Shown: positions 6,180 to 9,067 of the stretch, one piece after another
Layout of the letters: each line of letters opens with the position of its first letter
Numbering within the stretch: position 1 is the stretch's first letter
Origin: an uncultured Collinsella sp.
GTDB lineage: Bacteria > Actinomycetota > Coriobacteriia > Coriobacteriales > Coriobacteriaceae
Direction of reading: 5' to 3'
DNA length: 9,067 nucleotides
NCBI GenBank assembly: GCA_900556285.1
Contig: USOF01000031.1
Coordinates: 1 to 9,067 of the forward strand
Translations under genes and position numbers: made by a program
The notes under the pieces: model-generated
Databases searched by the model: none
What the model was told of the DNA's origin: nothing
What the model saw: only the letters and a program-made list of their open reading frames with translations

Positions 6180-7106
6180 CTACCCCCTCTTCTTCTTGGA
6201 AATCAGACGGACGATGCCCACCAGTGTGGCGGAGATGATAAACAGGACCACGCCCATGCCGAACAGCGCCGAGCGGTGCAGACCCGAGGAATAGCTCATG
6301 TCGAGCGCAATCTGGCTCGTGAGCGTCGAGATGGGGCTCGCAATGCTATCGGGAATAACCGGGGCGTTACCCACGACCATGAGCACGGCCATGGTCTCGC
6401 CGATGGCACGGCCCATACCCAGCACGATGGCATCCACGATACCCAGTTTGGCGGCAGGTAGCACGACCTTATAGATGGTCTGCCACTTAGTAGCACCCAT
6501 GGCATACGATGCCTCACGAATGCCCATGGGAATGGAATTGAGGGCATCGATGGTAAGCGTCGTGATGGTAGGGACGATCATGATGGCGAGCACGAACCAC
6601 GCTGTCAGCGCACCAAAACCAAGACCACCGGTCAGTTGTGCGATAAACGGGCGGATGATGATCATGCCGAAAAAGCCGTAGATGATAGAAGGGATGCCGG
6701 CCAGCAGGTCGACGGCAGGGCTGATGAGCTTGCGCACGCGCTTGCCGGCGATCTCGACCAGGTATACGGCCGTACCCACACCTAGCGGCACGCCCATGGC
6801 GAGCGCACCGACGGTCACCAGGCCTGAGCCGGCAAGCAGCGACATGATGCCGTAGTGGCCCTCAGAGGGCGCCCACGTAAAGCTAAAGAAGTCCGCCAGA
6901 CCGATGTCGGTAAAGACGGGCAGCGCCGAGTACGTGGTAAAGACAAAAATCAGGATGACGGTAACGACCGCCAAGAACGCGCAGGCAAAGAAGATCCACT
7001 GCAGCGCCTTCTCCTTGATATAGGTACTGCGCGATACGAGCGCCAGCTCGCGCTTCTTGGGCGTCTGAACATTCTGCTCAGTCTGGGAGTTTTCCTGTGC
7101 TTCCAT
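6180..7106 (-). CDS. pstC: PstC, phosphate ABC transporter permease
   Basis: The 308-residue partner of PstA has a polar N-terminus (about 1-34), a first helix at about 36-57, a periplasmic loop containing FFSFTWAPSEGHYGI, then five more helices. It carries the EAA-type loop EASYAMGATKWQTIYKVVLP at 198-217 and GRAIGETMAVLMVVGN at 232-247, and ends in basic residues. AGIPSIIYGFFG at 136-147 is typical of the Pst permeases. I chose ATG 7106 because GGGGAG lies eight bases upstream. An in-frame GTG at 7115 (three codons longer, overlapping the pstS stop) is too close to that site, but cannot be excluded. One base separates the pstS stop codon from the chosen start, implying translational coupling. 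Confidence 0.96.
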   Translation of the reverse strand: MEAQENSQTEQNVQTPKKRELALVSRSTYIKEKALQWIFFACAFLAVVTVILIFVFTTYSALPVFTDIGLADFFSFTWAPSEGHYGIMSLLAGSGLVTVGALAMGVPLGVGTAVYLVEIAGKRVRKLISPAVDLLAGIPSIIYGFFGMIIIRPFIAQLTGGLGFGALTAWFVLAIMIVPTITTLTIDALNSIPMGIREASYAMGATKWQTIYKVVLPAAKLGIVDAIVLGMGRAIGETMAVLMVVGNAPVIPDSIASPISTLTSQIALDMSYSSGLHRSALFGMGVVLFIISATLVGIVRLISKKKRG

Positions 7107-7107
7107 G

Positions 7108-7944
7108 CTACTCACTCCCCTTCTCGTCGTTGGTGACGGGGATAAAGCCCGCCTCGCGAATCTGCTTGTCCATCTTTTCGGACGTCACGTAGTCGATGTA
7201 ATCCTGCGCCTGCTGCGAAGGCGCACCCTTCACAAAGAAGTAAAGGTCGCGCGAGATGGGATAGCCGCCGCTCGCGACCGTCTTCTCGGACGCCTCAACA
7301 TGATTGACCGAGACGGCCTTGACCGAGGTCTTGGCGTTGAGGCTATCGACGAAGCCCAGCGAAATGTAGCCAATGGCACCGCGCGAACGAGATACCACGT
7401 CGCGCACCTGGCCCGTGCCCGAAAGAACGGCCGAGCGGCGATCGAACGGGGTGCCGTCCATCACGATGGTACGAAAGGCCTCACGCGTGCCGGACGCCTC
7501 ATCTCGGTTGATAACCTGAATCCTCAGGTCCTCGCCACCGACCTCTTTCCAATTGGTAATCTTGCCGGCGTAGATATCGCGGAGCTGCTCGGTCGAGAGG
7601 TTATCGACGGGGTTATCGTCGTTCACGATGACCGCAATACCGTCGTGGGCAATGACGATGGGAGTCAGGCCCAGATCCAGTTCGTCGGCATTGAGTCCAC
7701 GGGAGGAGCTGGCGATATCGGCCGTGCCGGCGCTGACGGCCTCGATGCCAGCGGAAGAACCCAAACCGGAAACGAGCACGTCGATGCCGGTCTCCTCCTT
7801 AAAGCCCTCGGCCGCAATCTCGGCGATAGGAAGGCAGGTCGTGGAGCCGGCGACGGTAATGGAAGAGGTAGAAGATCCCGAAGAACAGGCACACAGCGTA
7901 AGCGTAAGCACAGCGGCGCTCAGGACCGATACGATCTTTCTCAT
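7108..7944 (-). CDS. pstS: PstS, phosphate-binding lipoprotein
   Basis: The 278-residue extracytoplasmic receptor binds inorganic phosphate and delivers it to PstC-PstA. Residues 1-19 are a lipoprotein signal peptide (MRK, hydrophobic core, LTLCAC) with C20 the likely lipidated cysteine, followed by a Ser/Gly-rich tether at 21-28. Ligand-binding motifs are AGSTT at 32-36, the serine-arginine region IASSSRGLNADE at 77-88, HDGIAVIVNDDNPV at 100-113, LRDIYAGKITNWKEVGG at 121-137, DEASGTREAF at 148-157 (the canonical phosphate loop) and YPISRDLYFFVKG at 228-240. The length fits the compact PstS type. The ATG at 7942-7944 overlaps the pgeF stop as ATGA and has no strong Shine-Dalgarno of its own, so its translation probably depends on ribosomes ending pgeF. 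That is unusual for a binding protein, which is normally made in excess over the permease. Confidence 0.96.
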   Translation of the reverse strand: MRKIVSVLSAAVLTLTLCACSSGSSTSSITVAGSTTCLPIAEIAAEGFKEETGIDVLVSGLGSSAGIEAVSAGTADIASSSRGLNADELDLGLTPIVIAHDGIAVIVNDDNPVDNLSTEQLRDIYAGKITNWKEVGGEDLRIQVINRDEASGTREAFRTIVMDGTPFDRRSAVLSGTGQVRDVVSRSRGAIGYISLGFVDSLNAKTSVKAVSVNHVEASEKTVASGGYPISRDLYFFVKGAPSQQAQDYIDYVTSEKMDKQIREAGFIPVTNDEKGSE

Positions 7945-8741
7945 AGCATCACGCCGATCGCAGCATGGCGCCCACAGGTGCCGTTCTCGTTACGGTAGGA
8001 ATAAAAGCGGTCGTTCTGACGCACAGTCGAAAGCTGGGTATCCACGATATTATCCGCGTCGACACCGACATCTACCAGCGCCTCGCAAATGGCAGCGGAA
8101 AGATCGAGCATGCGAGAGGTATTCGCATCGATGCACGAGAACTCGGCGGCAAAGCGATCCATGAGTTCCTGGGATACCTCATATTCGTCACCCAAGATAT
8201 GGGGGCCGATATAGGCGGAAACGTCGCTCGCATCGCAGCCGGCAGCATCGCAAAGCGCCTGGCACGCCTTGGCAGAAATACGTGCAATCGTGCCCTTCCA
8301 ACCGGAGTGCACCACGGCAAATCCGCCAGGGGCCACCAGCACCACGGGAACGCAGTCGGCAAAGCAGAGCAGCACGGGCACGTTATGCGCCGTACAGACG
8401 ATGGCATCGCAGCCCTCGGCAATCTGCTCGCGGACGTCCTCAAGGTCATCGGCGCCGTTCGAGGTCACCGCAACGATATGGTCACCATGGACCTGATTGG
8501 GAACGAGCAGGTTGTGCTCGCACTCGGCGGCACCCATAGCCTCGAGCGCGCGACGACGATTTTCTTGAACAGCAAAGGGGTCATCGCCAACATGCGAGCC
8601 CAAGTTGAGTGAGGAGTACGCATCTTCGGAAACACCACCGGCGCGCTCGGTGAAGGCAAAGCGAACATCGGATGTCGCGCCCTCCACCAACGTAACTCCA
8701 TCATGGTCGACACGCGAAACGTTGTCCGCACGTGCTGCCAT
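7941..8741 (-). CDS. pgeF: PgeF/YfiH (multicopper-laccase-like) peptidoglycan editing factor
   Basis: The 266-residue protein belongs to the DUF152/YfiH family. In E. coli the homologue PgeF helps keep L-Ser out of the first position of the peptidoglycan stem peptide; other members are described as polyphenol oxidases or purine nucleoside-metabolising enzymes. The metal-site residues are all present: H85 in NQVHGD, C130 in FADCVPV and H145 in VVHSGWKGT; AYIGPHI at 176-182 is also typical. The start is fixed at ATG 8741 by a perfect AGGAGG at 8749-8754 with a seven-base spacer. An in-frame extension to 8807 would add 22 residues of unrelated hydrophobic sequence and is not supported. In Actinobacteria this gene follows ftsZ directly and probably shares its transcript. 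Here a terminator separates them, and the stop overlaps the pstS start by four bases, making pgeF the apparent first gene of the phosphate operon. Confidence 0.95.
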   Translation of the reverse strand: MAARADNVSRVDHDGVTLVEGATSDVRFAFTERAGGVSEDAYSSLNLGSHVGDDPFAVQENRRRALEAMGAAECEHNLLVPNQVHGDHIVAVTSNGADDLEDVREQIAEGCDAIVCTAHNVPVLLCFADCVPVVLVAPGGFAVVHSGWKGTIARISAKACQALCDAAGCDASDVSAYIGPHILGDEYEVSQELMDRFAAEFSCIDANTSRMLDLSAAICEALVDVGVDADNIVDTQLSTVRQNDRFYSYRNENGTCGRHAAIGVML

Positions 8742-8748
8742 ACTAAAG

Positions 8749-8754
8749 CCTCCT
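8749..8754 (-). promoter_or_regulatory. Ribosome binding site of pgeF
   Basis: AGGAGG on the - strand lies seven bases before ATG 8741. It is the strongest Shine-Dalgarno in the window and rules out the longer frame starting at 8807. Because pstS is coupled to pgeF, this site may also set the translation level of pstS. Confidence 0.85.
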
Positions 8755-8768
8755 AATAACACAAGTAT

Positions 8769-8783
8769 TGCGGCGACGCCGCA
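8769..8783 (-). other. GC-rich palindrome in the pgeF leader
   Basis: TGCGGCGTCGCCGCA on the - strand is a perfect 7-bp inverted repeat around one base (as RNA, a 5-bp stem with a 5-base loop). It stands about 15 bases before the ribosome binding site. There is no T-run behind it, so it is not a terminator. It could be an operator or a leader hairpin, or have no role. Confidence 0.35.
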
Positions 8784-8819
8784 GCAGTCCGTGCCATACG
8801 GCTGCATACTTCATCAAAA

Positions 8820-8862
8820 AGGATACCCGCAGCGGTAAGGAGCAAACGTAAAGGGAACGTAA
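8820..8862 (-). promoter_or_regulatory. Candidate Pho box and promoter upstream of pgeF-pst
   Basis: Three direct repeats are seen on the - strand: TTACGT (8857-8862), TTACGT (8846-8851) and TTACCG (8833-8838), with starts 11 and 13 bases apart, i.e. about one helical turn. On the + strand the same units read GTAAGGAG, GTAAAGG and GTAAGGAG. The arrangement resembles PhoP binding sites of Gram-positive bacteria (TT[ACT]A[CT]A-type units with spacers near five bases) upstream of pstS. A poor -10 candidate, TATCCT (8825-8820), follows seven bases after the last unit and would give a leader of about 70 bases. The repeats are plain in the sequence; the link to PhoP is inferred from context. Confidence 0.4.
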
Positions 8863-8901
8863 GGAGATTGGAGGCTTTCGTTTACAAAGGCGAAACACAA
8901 C

Positions 8902-8933
8902 AAAAAAGGGGCGTGCCCAATCGGACGCACCCC
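8902..8933 (-). terminator. Rho-independent terminator of ftsZ
   Basis: The arms at 8924-8933 and 8908-8917 form a 10-bp stem on the - strand (GGGGTGCGTC with GGCACGCCCC; two wobbles and one mismatch) and a six-base loop, followed directly by six Ts (A-run at 8902-8907). It stands 24 bases after the ftsZ stop codon and cuts ftsZ off from pgeF. Confidence 0.85.
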
Positions 8934-8957
8934 TTGCAAGTCGTTGAGAAAAACGAA

Positions 8958-9067
8958 CTAGAAGCTACCGCGCTTCAGGAAGTCGGGAAGCTCGAACTGA
9001 TCGTTGCCGAAGTTAGGAAGCTCGGTGCCACCGACGTTGCGGGTCGGAGCGGCCTGAGCCGGACTGG
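8958..9067 (-). CDS. ftsZ: FtsZ, C-terminal tail (partial)
   Basis: Only the last 35 codons are in the window; the gene continues beyond base 9067. The tail reads TELPNFGNDQF then ELPDFLKRGSF and TAG at 8958-8960. A variable Ala/Pro/Gln linker followed by a short acidic-hydrophobic motif of the type LP.FL[KR]+ is the FtsZ C-terminal conserved peptide, which binds membrane tethers and regulators such as SepF. The position upstream of pgeF and the sepF-divIVA neighbourhood support the call. The GTPase domain is not visible. The motif appears in two versions, ELPNF and ELPDF, ten residues apart, which is not the usual single copy. Confidence 0.88.
   Translation of the reverse strand, partial: SPAQAAPTRNVGGTELPNFGNDQFELPDFLKRGSF

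Noticed and set aside
5394..6461. Long + strand open frame (355 codons) opposite pstA and pstC
   Set aside because: The His/Asp/Gly/Arg-rich composition is typical of the complement of membrane-protein codons; pstA and pstC are unmistakable on the other strand.
7105..8612. Long + strand open frames opposite pstS and pgeF
   Set aside because: Both are antisense shadows of genes with intact active-site or ligand motifs, and neither has a conserved domain.
8742..8807. Longer N-terminus for pgeF from an upstream in-frame start
   Set aside because: The extra residues are not family-like, and a perfect AGGAGG lies correctly spaced before ATG 8741, inside the supposed extension.

Overview
The window is a GC-rich stretch of a bacterial chromosome. 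Conserved gene order and protein style point to an actinobacterium, most likely of the class Coriobacteriia (Collinsella-like). This is inferred from the ftsZ/pgeF/yggS/sepF/yggT/divIVA set, the DivIVA type and the ABC transporter sequences; no rRNA or other marker is present to prove it. The first 49 bases are not biological: they are an untrimmed Illumina Nextera P7-side adapter with its index, so base 1 is a contig end.

Layout. At the left, on the + strand, lie the tail of a truncated gene (possibly a nitroreductase, 50-200) and a small membrane protein of the DUF1097 family (227-688). Everything else is on the - strand, converging on a hairpin terminator at about 782-814. Read in the direction of transcription (right to left) the order is: ftsZ 3' end (8958-9067), terminator, regulatory region, pgeF (7941-8741), pstS, pstC, pstA, pstB, phoU (3505), hairpin, yggS (2648-3385), sepF, yggT, divIVA (844), terminator.

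How it works together. ftsZ-pgeF-yggS-sepF-yggT-divIVA is the classical actinobacterial cell-division cluster: FtsZ ring, SepF membrane anchor for FtsZ, DivIVA polar/septal organiser, PgeF peptidoglycan editing, YggS PLP homeostasis. Here a complete high-affinity phosphate transport operon, pstSCAB-phoU, sits inside that cluster between pgeF and yggS. pgeF is cut off from ftsZ by a terminator and overlaps pstS by four bases (ATGA), so it looks like the first gene of the phosphate operon. Upstream of pgeF are three short direct repeats with near-helical spacing that resemble a Pho box. The distal part (yggS-sepF-yggT-divIVA) appears to be a separate transcript after a hairpin behind phoU.

Other points of interest are a yggT with no canonical start codon (best start ATC), a PhoU with an acidic C-terminal extension and degenerate metal motifs, a long Tyr/Gly/Asp-rich SepF linker, a doubled LP(N/D)F motif in the FtsZ tail, and two terminator hairpins sharing almost the same 20-base core. 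I saw no tRNA, rRNA, CRISPR array, transposase or phage gene.
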